Part shown: positions 13,690 to 24,690 of the stretch, one piece after another
Layout of the letters: each line of letters begins with the position of its first letter
How positions within the stretch are numbered: position 1 is the first letter of the stretch
Assembly: GCA_008933995.1 (NCBI GenBank)
Contig: WARS01000054.1
Location: forward strand, 3,091,001 to 3,155,000
DNA length: 64,000 bases
Direction of reading: 5' to 3'
Source of the DNA: Datnioides undecimradiatus
Taxonomy: Eukaryota; Chordata; Actinopteri; Lobotiformes; Datnioididae
Translations under genes and position numbers: made by a program
Notes under the pieces: model-generated
Databases searched by the model: none
Told to the model about the DNA's origin: nothing
What the model saw: the letters and a program-made list of their open reading frames with translations, nothing else

Positions 13690-13895
13690 CTTACAGATGT
13701 ACATACACACACTCTTGTTTGTGTCACTTCAGAGGACTGGACACTAACCCTTCCCCTACCCCCAACCCTCTAACCCTGTCTGCCCTCACTGCAACCTTAA
13801 ACCAGGCCCCACCCCTAAAATGTAGTAGTTGATATTATGGGGACTTAAGTTTTGTCCCCAGAATGATGTCAAGTCCCCACAATGCAACATGGGCA
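13690..13895. repeat. Possible dispersed fish repeat (CCCTAACC / GTCCCCA motifs)
   Basis: Contains runs of CTAACCCT-like units followed by GGGGACTTAAGTTTTGTCCCC and TCAAGTCCCCACAATG. This arrangement recurs in teleost genomes, but I cannot name a family. Confidence 0.35.
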
Positions 13896-15320
13896 ACGCA
13901 TGTACACTCACACACACATCACACTGGCAAGGCACTGGGGGGGCGAGGATTATCTCTCCAGCCAGACAGACAGAAGGCTGAGAGGGTCTGAGGCTGTAAA
14001 CTTTAGTCATCTTAATGCCTCATGCTTACTGTGCTTTGATGACTGAACCTACTGAAGCTGCGTCTCTATTCACGAGCCACCTCCTTCAAAGTCTGAGTTT
14101 GTGTGTCATCGGTCGCTGAAAGACTCCTCTGGGGGGTGAACATGTTTCCAGAGTCTCCATTATGCACTTAAAGGCAACACTTGTGAATTGGGGGGGTCTT
14201 TAATAAATGGCTGATAGAGCACATGACTAGTGAAAGCACCAGATACCAGCTGAGACCTTGTTAAATACTATATACACTAAGTTAGCACTTCTATAGAAAC
14301 AGTCCCTGTGTAAACCCTGTCCATGTTCACTATTAGCCATGCTAGCAGCACTGCTGTCTGGATGACAGTGTGAGTCTGGGTCATGATCCCTGGCATTTCA
14401 CAAGAGAAAGGGCTAGCAGCTTAGAGGAGCGTATATGAGCTAGCATGTGCATAACATAGCTGTAGATGCAGACAAGGCTGGTGCGAGCGATACCTCGTGC
14501 TCATTGGATTGAATTTTGTTTTGCCAGACTTCCTGTGTCCTGTATTCACAATGTGAACAGACTCTCTCTGGTATCGGATCAATTCAAGATTCTGAAAAAC
14601 TCCCCAAACCTGAGCCAGGCCTCAGTGACTGGTCAAACCAGAAAGTGCGTGCTCACACACTGGTGGCGACAGCCTGAAAATGAGTTTGCATCTTTAATGT
14701 AGTGGAACATATTTGTGTTCTCCACTCCTCAGTGAAACAGAGTCATATAAGCTTAAATATACTATCCTCCATCTCTCTGATCGCTCAAAGTCCAGCAGTG
14801 TCGGGGCGATCTGTTGTCAGAACTACATGGACCTCTAAAGTTTGCTGGTTGATGATGGTGGGTTAAGCTCCTCATTTACTCCCAAACACAGATTATAGAT
14901 AAGTAAATAGGGTAACAACTAATAACTCAAAGGTTAAAAAGGGAAGAACAGGCAACATTAAATCAAATCTGAACACATAAATATTGACAAAGACAACGTA
15001 AAAGATCTGCACTTAATTCAGAGCAAACAGCTGCACTTACAGGAAGGCTCATTTGAATCAGGAACCTCCAGAACGACAGTATCTGTCCTGAGGGTTCTTC
15101 TGGAGGTTCTGGAGATCCAGTAATACAGTGAGTTTTATCTGCTCTGTAAACAGAAACTGCTGTGTAGACCTGTTCCAGCTGATAGCGTGATCAAATTTCA
15201 AAATCTGATATAAGTGCATTGACAGTCAAATGAAGCTTGACTTTTAAATTGTGCGTGTGTGTCTGTGTGTGCATGCGTAGTTGCAGGTGCATGTCATGCT
15301 ACACGGACCACAATGCATTT

Positions 15321-15323
<3 letters not shown>

Positions 15324-15354
<31 letters not shown>
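15324..15354. repeat. (CA)n microsatellite
   Basis: Perfect CA dinucleotide tract of about 31 bp. Confidence 0.95.
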
Positions 15355-15355
<1 letters not shown>

Positions 15356-17119
15356 GCACACAGAGCAAAAGGAAGTCTGTTCCTGACTTAAACACACAGC
15401 GCAGAGTCCAGCAGCCATGTGCCTGTCTGCCTGCAGTCGGAGAAAGCCTTTGTCTGCCTCTATCAGACACAATCACACTGTAGATTGCACTTTTCTGTGT
15501 GTGTGTGTGCATGCTGTGAGGCAGGCTTGTTTTCTGGTGTGAGTGTGTGAGGACGACTTGTAAGGCTCCTCTGTTTTCCTCTGACTTCCTGTTTCCTGGC
15601 CATGAATGGGCCAACCACATCAGTGCATGTGGACGAGCTGTGCGGTGACCTCGGCTCTGTGTCTTTCTGACATGTCTGTAATTAGAATGTGTTTCAGAAC
15701 AGAGCGGCGCTGTGTCTGACGGTCCTCACCAGCATTTGTTTGATTCCTCAGCAGCTTTGGACGGCAGACAGTCTTCAGTGTGTACGATAGAATGAATCAG
15801 CTGATTTTACTCCCATTTACCACTCACATGATGCGATGAAGCGGTTCAGGGGCTGCACCTGCAACAATCAACAACCAAACATCATTAAATGTGACCCTGG
15901 AGCTCAGGTCATGTGACCTCATAAAGCACCATCTGTGCTTACATGCTGGTTCTCCTCTGCTGTGTCAAACGGTGACCCCTCAGCTTGAATTTCAAGTTGC
16001 AGGGAGACAAATCCAGTGAGCAGAGCAGGTGAAGAGTGATGAAATCATGTGTGAGACGGCGTGTTAGAATGATGGAGCACCCAGGTGTCACTGCGCCACA
16101 GCTGAGGTTGTTTGTGCTGGATTTCCTGCCTCAGATGCTCGAGCACGGTGTGACACTGACACACAATCCTGTGAATGTCAGAGTAAACATCCAAACACTA
16201 ACCCATGCACCGAGTTGCAATTCTGATGTGATGCACCTTATTTTCTGTGGGAGGCTGTGGGCTCTTCCACTGCTAAGACTGCTCTTTAGTCTGTAGACTT
16301 TGAGACTCATTATCGCAGACATGCACGTGCAAGCAGTCGCACTGCGTTGTGTTGTGGTGCACAGCCATGGCAGCTGCATGCACGTTACCATGCTGCGCTG
16401 CGTTCAGGAACAGAAGGAACACTTCCAGACCTTTTTGATGCCACCTGCCGAGAGCTGATCCTACATCATTGCATCTGCAGAAATGAGGATACGCAGTTTT
16501 ATCAGCTTCATAAATGGTTCAGTTTATTATTATCTGAATCATTGTAGAACTGGCTGCAAGTGCATCATCTTCAGCTCCACTCCCAAAGCAAAGTGGATCT
16601 TAAATTCGTCTAAAAGCTATCTGCCGTACTCCTGGTCGGGATGTTTGACAAGGACGTGATGTTTTTAAAATGGGACGCTCGGTGTGGAAGCACACACCTT
16701 TAAAGGTGGTTTGGCTGCACTGACACCAGTAATAACAAGATATTGTTCAGCTTCTAAATAGCCTGCATTAAGTACATCCAACCTGTATTACAGGCTCCGT
16801 GTGATGTTTTCCAGGATCAGTGTTTCAGTAGAAAAAGGAGTGTCAGTGTGAAACTGTGTCCTGCTTTCATCACCCGTCAGATCTTTCTGCTTCAAATACA
16901 GCTGTCTGTTCTTTTTAACTGTTTCTGAGTTATACTTCCTGTGTGATGAGCTGAGTGGATTGTATTGTCTGGTATTTGAGGCTCTAGTTCATATTTCCTT
17001 CATGTGAGCTGCTGCTTTCTTGCTGCAGTGTCAGGCATTATTCCAACGGTTCCTCTTTTGAGAATGAAGACGTTTTCTCCTGTCGGTTGAATTCTCACAT
17101 GTGTGTCTTTTTCTTCTAG

Positions 17120-17163
17120 AGTCCAGCGCCATGAAGCTGAATCCCCAGCAGGCTCCGCTCTAT
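17120..17163 (+). CDS. akap13: akap13 coding exon 1 (initiator)
   Basis: The exon follows a TTCTTCTAG acceptor, carries 11 nt of 5' UTR and then the ATG at 17131 in a good context (G at -3). It encodes MKLNPQQAPLY and ends at TAT|GTAAGT in phase 0. The peptide matches the conserved start of mammalian AKAP13. Because the exon begins with an acceptor, at least one non-coding 5' exon and the main promoter must lie upstream. Confidence 0.93.
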
Positions 17164-18213
17164 GTAAGTCACCATGCACCAGCATCTGAAACATGGTTTT
17201 ATTCTGTTTTCTGTGGGGAGTTGTGAGCTTGACATCGGCTCTTCCTACTGTGACATGTTAACTAACCCGTAGCTGTCGGGTAGAATGACCTCTTCAGGTG
17301 TCAGTAGATTGAACCCACAGACAGTTGCAGGATGCAGTGTGACTGAAGCAGCTTCAGGCCTTTGGTGTTACTCGTAGTGTACGGAGCAAGGCCCAGAACC
17401 TGTCTGTGTCAAAACGCTGAAACAGAGCTCTGACACAACACCCAGGGCTGAAACTTCACTTGTGATTGTTAAAACTAATGTTACCACACATGAGAGTAGT
17501 TGTTAGACATGACGAAATGTCGAGAAACTGGAAGCTCAACCAGTGTCTGGTCACCAAGCAACGCGTGGATGCCGGCTGACAGCGAGTGAAGGAAGCAGCC
17601 AATCAGAGAGAGCTTCTCATGTCATTGTTGAGCCAGCGCTGAGCCTGGTGTGTCTGAGCTGTTTGTTGAGTCAGCAAACCGAAATCTTAATCCCAGCGTG
17701 CAAATCAAACAAAGTTCCAATCACGTCAGACAAGGCTTCGCTTCAGGAGCACATCTAAGCGCAGTTCCCATGAGTCAGTGCGCTCGGGGAAGGTGTCAGC
17801 ACCGTCCTCTGCAGAGCACATGATCTGGATCACAGTGCCAGAGCGTTAGCTTAGCCTGAATGTTTCCTTAATCATCTGCTGAGCAGCCGAGCATCTGTAA
17901 GCGCTCAGGCAGGAAACATGACCCTGTCTGTCTTTGTCTCTGTCTCTGTCCCCCTGCGTCTCTCTGCGAGACACCAACTTCAGTAATCTGCGGGGACACC
18001 CTCAGCCTGTGTGTCGCGCCTGTGTGTGTGCATGCGTGTGTGTGTTTTGCATGAGTGAGAGTGATCTGAAACATTCCTGTGTGCTATTGTTAGCCTGTGT
18101 TTGTGTGGGTGTGGCTGTTAACAGGCCTCTAACTGCATGTTCAGCAAGAAGTGTGTGTGTGTTGTGTCATGTTTCACATGAGCAGAGGGGCATGAATACG
18201 GGAGCAAAATACG

Positions 18214-18250
<37 letters not shown>

Positions 18251-20178
18251 AAGGCTCGCTTCAGGCTTTAACCCTTAAATAAGTTTCCAAACCCGCATCT
18301 CGGGCCTTTAACCACCCGGCACGTAAACATTCTTTTTAAATCATACTTGTTGTCAACTTTTCAGAATATTTCATAACAATAGCAAACACAAAAATATGTT
18401 TTACCACCCACATCTTTATATTTCATACGATATAGCATAATTGTTGTTTGTATTGCAATTTGTTTTTTGTCCTGTGTTATGTTGCAGCTTCTGCTACCCA
18501 GATTAGTCAGTGCAATAACCACTAAATCACTTGTGGTCGCTGCAGCACGGAGGCGTGCCGCGCTCCGTTGAATCGCTATGCTTTGGGAGGTTGTGAGATG
18601 GTTTCGCAGTTTCACAGCCTCCATCGGCTCACAACAGCCGAGCTCGTCCAGAAAAGCGCGATGCGTGTCAGATCGCAATGCTTCTCAACCACGACACCTG
18701 CTTGCGTGTTGATAGTGGTGAGATGAGGGTAGCTGAGGAAACTATCTGAGGTTCCCTCATCAGTCCTGTCAGTAGTGTAGGACTGCTGCTTGCTGCACGT
18801 CACGTTCAGAGCTGATGGCGTCTGAGCTTCATGCTGCAGCCTCTGCCTCTAAATGATCTGACTGATCTACCGCATCTACCGTCATCAGTAACTGCTGCCC
18901 TGCGCTGCACCTGACACCCAGCTGCAACATCATCACATTACTGTGACAGCAAACTCCAAAAAAGCAAACTTTACCATCACGGTGTTATTTGACACTGACG
19001 CAGCAGCGCCATCTTGAGGCCAGACAGGAAAACACTTCCAGGCAGCGCTCTGTGACTCACCCACTATAAAAAACTCGGACGTACCTCAGGTACGATCCTG
19101 CACACATTTGATATTTAGACTGCAGAGCACTGTTGAAGACAAGCAGTCTGAGGAATACCAGGTAATTGAGACATTCATTTTATTACAGTACATTACACAT
19201 GACTTCATTTAGCAGCAACCAGGAGCACATCATGCTTTGATTTTCCTCCCGCTGCAGCAGCTGGAGGCTGCTGAACTTCCCTGCACACATCTGTTTTACT
19301 CCAAATCGATAATTAACAAGAAGTTTCCCAGAGCTGTAAGATCCTTCGCTGATTTTCACAACACAAGCAAACAAAACAACATGCACACAGAGGACAGTGT
19401 CAGAGGTATGAGGGATTTCAGACCCGCTCTGCCTCTGAGCCGCAGCCGCATCTACGTACGGCTGTCCTGTCACACCTGGACAGAAATCAGTGAAGAAGAG
19501 CATCCTCTAACCCACGGCAGCTGAAACCAGCGAAGACACACTTTGAGCTTCAGGCTTGGGCAGTAACTATACTACAGTACACACCGGTGTGTGTCAACAT
19601 GCAGACAGGGTCAGTTCACTACTGTCATAGAGTCAGCTGTGAGGAGATGACATCATTAAGTGCTCAGCTCAGTTATAGCTGCCTGCACACTGAGGGAAGG
19701 TTACTGTGGAGACAGGGAAACATTGCAGGTGTGTAATCCCGCTGCCTTTTCAGTCACACTCGATGGATTCTGTGTTGTCATGTGATACGACCGGACTTTA
19801 GTGTACCTTTGATCCGGTGTGTTATTGTTCTCACTCACTCCTTCATCATGTGCTTCTTTCTGACTTTCAGGACCAAACACTTGTGCTCAGCCTTTGTGGC
19901 TTTCAGTAATCTTTAAATCGGTTCCCAGTTTAATCCAAAGGTCTTTCTAGAGTTCAGGTCTGAAGACAGTGTGTATGGACCACTTGTTGTTCAGCTGTGA
20001 CCGGCGAGGTCAAGGTGTTTCCACCCTCACTTCATGTGTAATGCTTAAAGTTTCAAGCTGTTCCTGCTAGAGCACTAACAGCTGCCAGGAAACTCATTTT
20101 CACATGTTTGCAGCTGTGTGTTATGCATAGTGTGTTTCCACAGCAAGCTGATGCTGCTGCCTCTTTGTCCTTCGTCAG
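17164..20178 (+). other. akap13: akap13 intron between coding exons 1 and 2
   Basis: Three kb with a (CA)n tract at 18215-18248 and a CpG-richer patch at 18500-18690. No exon-like or mobile-element sequence that I can support. Confidence 0.8.
18215..18248. repeat. (CA)n microsatellite
   Basis: Perfect CA tract of about 34 bp. Confidence 0.95.
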
Positions 20179-20350
20179 GGAGAGTGTGTGTTGACCGTTC
20201 AGCTTGACAATGACGACGTGTGTCAGGCCGAGGGAGGACCGGAGGACGTGGAGGGAGTGGAGTTTTATCTTCTATTCTCAGGATCCACCCAAAGACATCT
20301 GACCAGCACGCTGCGAGTCAGCCACGTCACGCTGCAGGCTGTGTGTCCAG
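20179..20350 (+). CDS. akap13: akap13 coding exon 2
   Basis: Acceptor TTCGTCAG, donor CCAG|GTACGA; 172 nt, phase 0 in and 1 out. It encodes residues 12-68, starting GECVLTVQL and containing VEFYLLFSGSTQRHLTST, which corresponds to the mammalian VVFYLVFLGST segment. It is part of the conserved N-terminal region shared by AKAP13 and ARHGEF28, of unknown biochemical function. Confidence 0.93.
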
Positions 20351-20586
20351 GTACGACTCACTCACACACACCGCGTTGGCTCTGTGTTTCGTTTAGTGTA
20401 TGTGCTGACCTGTGCATGCATAACTGAAGAGCCAGGGTGTTACAGATGAACCAGGGTGCATCAGTCACAAAGTAAGGCTCCTACACATCCATAACCAATC
20501 AGGTGCAAGTATAATGAGACGCAGCTGATGAAAAGCGTGATTTGTTGTTTATGGGACACATATAGATTAGATCATAAGAATTTCCT

Positions 20587-20615
20587 TGTGTGTGTGTGTG
20601 TGTGTGTGTGTGTGT
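20587..20615 (+). repeat. (TG)n tract at the exon 3 acceptor
   Basis: A perfect TG repeat followed by TGCGTGCG up to the acceptor TAG at 20633-20635. It occupies the place of the pyrimidine tract. Confidence 0.95.
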
Positions 20616-20635
20616 CTGCGTGCGTGCGCGTGTAG

Positions 20636-20733
20636 CCCATAATGTATGTGAGCAGGTCTTGGTGACGTTATGCTTGGCTCGGCCTGGTGGACCAGTGGAC
20701 GCACACTCGCAGGAGACCTTCCGCTACGTGCAG
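20636..20733 (+). CDS. akap13: akap13 coding exon 3
   Basis: 98 nt, phase 1 in and 0 out, encoding AHNVCEQVLVTLCLARPGG and ending in ETFRYVQ, which matches the conserved DFHFVQ ending in mammals. The acceptor (CGTGTAG) has no pyrimidine tract; a TG repeat occupies 20587-20615 instead. The donor CAG|GTGACA is followed within 60 nt by another TG repeat. Confidence 0.9.
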
Positions 20734-20781
20734 GTGACAGCAAAGTCCTCTCACTGAATCCAGCTGGACACTTTGTGTTCC

Positions 20782-20783
<2 letters not shown>

Positions 20784-20813
<30 letters not shown>
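20784..20813 (+). repeat. (TG)n tract downstream of exon 3
   Basis: A perfect TG repeat starting 51 nt after the exon 3 donor. Confidence 0.95.
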
Positions 20814-20815
<2 letters not shown>

Positions 20816-21527
20816 TGTGCGTGTGTGTGTGCAACATGTGTGACTGACCAGGCCAGAGAAATGGATGGAGGTGATTTATGTGAAGATGTTGTTATTTGTA
20901 TATGATCCTGTTTTGGATCCTTCTGGACTTTATCGCTGGTCTGGACTGCAGCAGCTTGTTGTATTCATGACAACAAGAACTGAGGCAGTATTAGAGGCGG
21001 ACCTGTTGAAGTGACTGTACATGCAGAGCATGACACTACATGTACCTCAACACAGATACATATGCACAGACATGTTGACGATATACATATATATATATTT
21101 TAAAAGGACACCATCTGTGTCACATAGAGAATGCTGTGTAATGCCCCACTGCCTGCACATGGTCACCACAGCTCACTGCAGAGCTTTGGTGCTACATGCA
21201 TCCCTCCCTCACCTCCTCCCTCGCTCCCTCCCTCAAGGATACATGTTGAGTTTTTCCACGCTTTCATTATTAAAATCATTCCTTAGTAAAACTGTGAGTT
21301 GCCTTTTCTTTGTTTATCTCCGTGCTGCCGTCAAATGGGCTCCATCTGTGGCGTCTGTTCTGCAAACACACATTAAGCTGGTGTCTGACATTTTCAAACA
21401 GCCTCACAAGTCCTGAACTCTGAAACTGTGCCTGTATAAAGTCATGACTGCGCACATGTCCCTCATTGAGTTGGACTGTGGACTTTTTCAGAATAATAAT
21501 GCAGCATCAATATGTGCACGTGTGCAG

Positions 21528-21605
21528 GACTTGGCTCTGGACATGGCCCACTTCCTGCTCGTCAACACAGCTCCACAGGAGGCATTGCTATTGGACGATG
21601 AGCAG
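21528..21605 (+). CDS. akap13: akap13 coding exon 4
   Basis: 78 nt, phase 0 to 0, acceptor GTGTGCAG and donor CAG|GTAAGC. It encodes DLALDMAHFLLVNTAPQEAL and ends LLLDDEQ, equivalent to the mammalian DEAYDAAQFLATSAGNQQAL block. The exon is symmetrical, so skipping it would keep the frame. Confidence 0.92.
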
Positions 21606-21712
21606 GTAAGCAGGGGCAATCCTGAGGCTGTGAGTGGCGCGCACTTGTGGAAACTTGTTTTCATCGTTGTCCAGTGCGCTAACAGTGGCGACCTGTTGAT
21701 TCTCTGTGACAG

Positions 21713-21932
21713 ATTCCGTTGAAAGAGTGTGAGCGGTTGGATCAGAGCCTGGCCCTGGCCCTGAAACACCTCACCCAGCCCCACCAGAGGACAGCCCCAG
21801 AAACCCCCTCTCACACACACACGGATGTGGACAGACGGATGGATACAGCGGCAGACACGCATTCGCACTGTGACACAGAGACGAACGATGAAACAGGGAT
21901 GGACGTCACCACGCTGCCGGACAGCTGCAGTG
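21713..21932 (+). CDS. akap13: akap13 coding exon 5
   Basis: 220 nt, phase 0 in and 1 out, acceptor GTGACAG and donor AGTG|GTGAGT. The first part (ERLDQSLALALKHLTQP) matches the mammalian LDKKLVLAFRHLKLP block. The rest is a polar segment rich in His, Thr and Asp (SHTHTD, ADTHSH), partly encoded by a short CACACA tract and without obvious counterpart in mammals. Confidence 0.9.
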
Positions 21933-22328
21933 GTGAGTTAGCGTGCGTTCTCTTTCAGCATCACGGCCAAGTCCGACGGGTTTGAACTCACAGCTGGAAG
22001 TTTGGGAGCAGCTGTTTGCTGCACTGCAACATGAGTCTGTGAGCTAATGTCACAGGACTGCCTGCTGCTGTGAGCCCTGACAGAGACACACAGAGAGAGG
22101 GAGCAAAGAATTGTTGTAGTGTTCTCTGTTACTTATTAGTATATCAGCATTTACTAATATCAAAAATAAGAGGCTTTTGTTTCATTTAATGCTGGAGCTT
22201 ATGCCAGCAGTCATTTTCATGCTTTTCACATGCCTCTCTCCACCAGGAGGTGTCTTCCTTGCTCTTTTCTGTCAGACCAGCCGGGCCCGCCCCCTCACCT
22301 TTCGTCTTTTTTTTTTTTCCCTCTCCAG

Positions 22329-22521
22329 CTGCGTCTCAGAGCCTGCAGCTCTCCAGCCTGCTGCACTTGGCCGCCAGTCACGGTCTGAAGACGGTGGCGT
22401 CGTTCCTCGTGGAGCAGCCAGGAGGCAGGGAGGCACTGAGGAGGCCCGGCGCTCAGGGACTAACCCCGGCACGCCTGGCAGAGAGCAGAGGACATCAGCA
22501 GCTGGTGGAGCTCTTCACACA
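22329..22521 (+). CDS. akap13: akap13 coding exon 6, ankyrin-like segment
   Basis: 193 nt, phase 1 in and 2 out. It encodes about residues 201-265, including SLLHLAASHGLKTVASFLV and GLTPARLAESRGHQQLVELF. These have the helix-turn-helix spacing of ankyrin repeats (LLHLA..G....F..PGG and G.TP..LA...G) and align with the equivalent mammalian segment (LMHFAVRLGL, GATPVSLALERG). The phase with exon 7 requires the donor ACACA|GTCAGT, which has an unusual C at +3. Confidence 0.92.
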
Positions 22522-23687
22522 GTCAGTACCTAAACTTGTGTGTGTTGGTTTGATTTTCATTTGTAAGTCTAACTCTCAGAAGACTCTTTGGACATTATTA
22601 GTGCAGTTTTATTGTGCTTTTGAACACAATAAGGCACAGATCTGTAAACAGCTGTCCAACATAATGCACAGCAGCGGCCCTTTGGCTTGTCTTGGCTGGG
22701 GGTGGGATGAGTTGATTCTCTACATAAATTCAGATTCAGAGTGTTAGTCATATGTTTTGAGAATGAAAAGCAACCCTCAGGACATGCGTTGTTACGTCCG
22801 CCGTGCCTTTTCCTCATGCACTACATCTCTAATTTTATATTTAGCCTCATATTGTCTTTCTTAGTCTGCTCTGTAGATAAACATGTACAGCTCCAGTCAT
22901 GTGGGAATTAACATTAGTTAATAGTTTTAAAGTAGTACTTAAACTGCGAACCGGAGGGTAGACTGTTATTAGCTTGATTCAACTTTTCAGACAAGCCAGC
23001 CCGTATATTTTAGGTCATTTTCACAGGAACTCAGTTGAAAGCACTCTGTGGAAGAACCCTAAGAGCCGTGTTTTTGTGAGCCTTCATCTTCACGAGCACT
23101 CACTCGGAGTGGTTAGCATTCTGCTGTTCACTTCAGCCCGTTTTCACTGATAGACACGTGATAGTGATGAGTGATGAGGCCCCGGCGACCGAGGAAATGT
23201 CACAACAAAGACGGCGAGGACGAAGAGGGCTGATGCGTAAACTGTGCCGAGTTTACTATGTTTTAAAAACTGGCTTTAATGTTTAATGAGGAGGGAAAAG
23301 AATCCAGCAGACGTGTACCCTGAGGTTCGGGACACTCAGTCAGTTTGGGGAGAAACGCTGAATGTAAACATACCTGTGTGCAGTGTGGGGATGGCTGCTG
23401 TGTCCCTCTCTGTTCCTCACCAAGCTGTGGACCTGCTGTATAGAGTTACTGACAGGACCGTGACCTCACACCTGAAGCCTGCTTTTATTGTGGCCACCCA
23501 TCGTGGCACGTCTGTCCCTCACACACCTGCTAGGATCCCCCAAAGCAAGAGGCTTCATAACAACGCAAAGCTAACGCAAACTGAGCTAGTGCTGCATAAA
23601 CATGCTAGCATCCAGCCTTCTATTCTCATTATTTGTGAGGCGCCATCACATTGGCTGTGGGATGCCTGTGGGATGGCCAGGCTCAGA

Positions 23688-23879
23688 GGTCGAGCAGGTC
23701 GTCTGCTTATCTAAGATTGGCAGTTCAGTCCCCAGCGCTCTGTGTCCTTGGGGCAAGACACTGAACCCCAAAATGCTCTCCATGGCTGTTCCATGGGTGT
23801 GTGAATGACTTGTAGTGTTAAGAGCTTTGATTGGTCAAAAGACTAGAAAGGTGCTATATAAGTACAGTCAATTTACCGT
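23688..23879 (+). mobile_element. SINE (teleost, TATATAAGTACAGTCAATTTACC tail type)
   Basis: The body contains GTCCTTGGGGCAAGACACTG and AACCCCAAAATGCTC, then GGCTGTTCCATGGGTGTGTG, ending with GTGCTATATAAGTACAGTCA and ATTTACC. This is the conserved core and tail of a very common fish tRNA-type SINE. It lies on the + strand, in sense with akap13. Confidence 0.75.
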
Positions 23880-24433
23880 TACTGTAGAGCTGTTTCCTAA
23901 ACACAGCACGGTGCAGCAGCAAGCATGCAGGAAGGTCTGGCCATGTGACCACTTTGACCGTTGCGTCTCTTGAAGTAGGAGCAGCCCTAACAAGATGCGA
24001 TGGCACCTCGTAGTTTGCTTTAAATAGGGCTCATCTTTCACAACGTCTCTCTTTGTGTCCCTCAGTAGGTCCAATGCTCCAAAACTTAGACTGGCCACAT
24101 GAGTACCCAGATAACTGAATAATGTAGAAAATAAACAGGAAACAACACAACACCATAAAAGGCAAAACTACAGCTCCCAAGTTCCCCAGTGATGCAGAGT
24201 GGAAGAAAGGCAGGGCTGCTGATGAGGTGCTTCAGGCTGTTCTGCAGGGCTTTTTGGTAGATGAGCTCTTCCTGACTTTGGGCTAGCTTTGGCTAACTTT
24301 GCAGATCTTTAACATGCACAAAAGTTCTGTAACACGCTAAAGGAAAAGAGAAAACTGAAAATCATAAGGCCTTTATAATATACACTCAGTCTGAACACAC
24401 CTCAACAATAACAAACACAGCCCAGACAGTTTA

Positions 24434-24690
24434 GATGGGTGGTCACACCTGCTCCATGTTTGCACTCAACACTGGAGTGCAGCCCCCCCCGGGCTGCATG
24501 CTCAGCCTCTTTATGTTCATGGTGCACGATCATCAGTGAAACACAGAGACAACTCTCAGGGGAAGTTTGCACCACCATCAGCCGGGTTTCAATCAGTGAT
24601 GAAACCTGTATTAGCAGGAAACCAACCTCCCTGCAGGGTGGTGCACAGAGAACAACCTACTGCTCTGCATTAACAAAACCAAGAACATGA
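24434..24690 (+). mobile_element. Decayed LINE fragment (reverse transcriptase region)
   Basis: DNA reads like the stretch of fish LINE reverse transcriptase from NTG.PQGC.LSPLL to W.C..NNL.LN..KTK: CTCAACACTGGAGTGCAGCC, GGCTGCATGCTCAGCCTC, then GGTGCACAGAGAACAACCTA. It is interrupted by stops and a deletion removing the FADD region. It lies on the + strand. Confidence 0.7.

Larger units (their letters stand above)
1..17119. other. Non-coding DNA upstream of coding exon 1 (intron 1 and/or 5' flank)
   Basis: I find no convincing coding exon here. The open frames are short and without family features. Apart from the listed repeats (CAGA array, LINE relic, two MITEs, AT-rich and CA tracts) it is ordinary non-coding sequence. 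A non-coding first exon and the main promoter must lie here or upstream of the window. The region 9740-9880 is relatively CpG-rich and ends with a good GAA|GTGAGT donor at 9873, making it one possible site. Confidence 0.7.

Noticed and set aside
18361..18678. 105-codon - frame in a CpG-richer patch
   Set aside because: Composition looks accidental; the patch may be an old repeat, but I cannot name it.
23286..23714. 142-codon + frame between exons 6 and 7
   Set aside because: No domain, no splice context that fits the exon chain, and its end overlaps the SINE.
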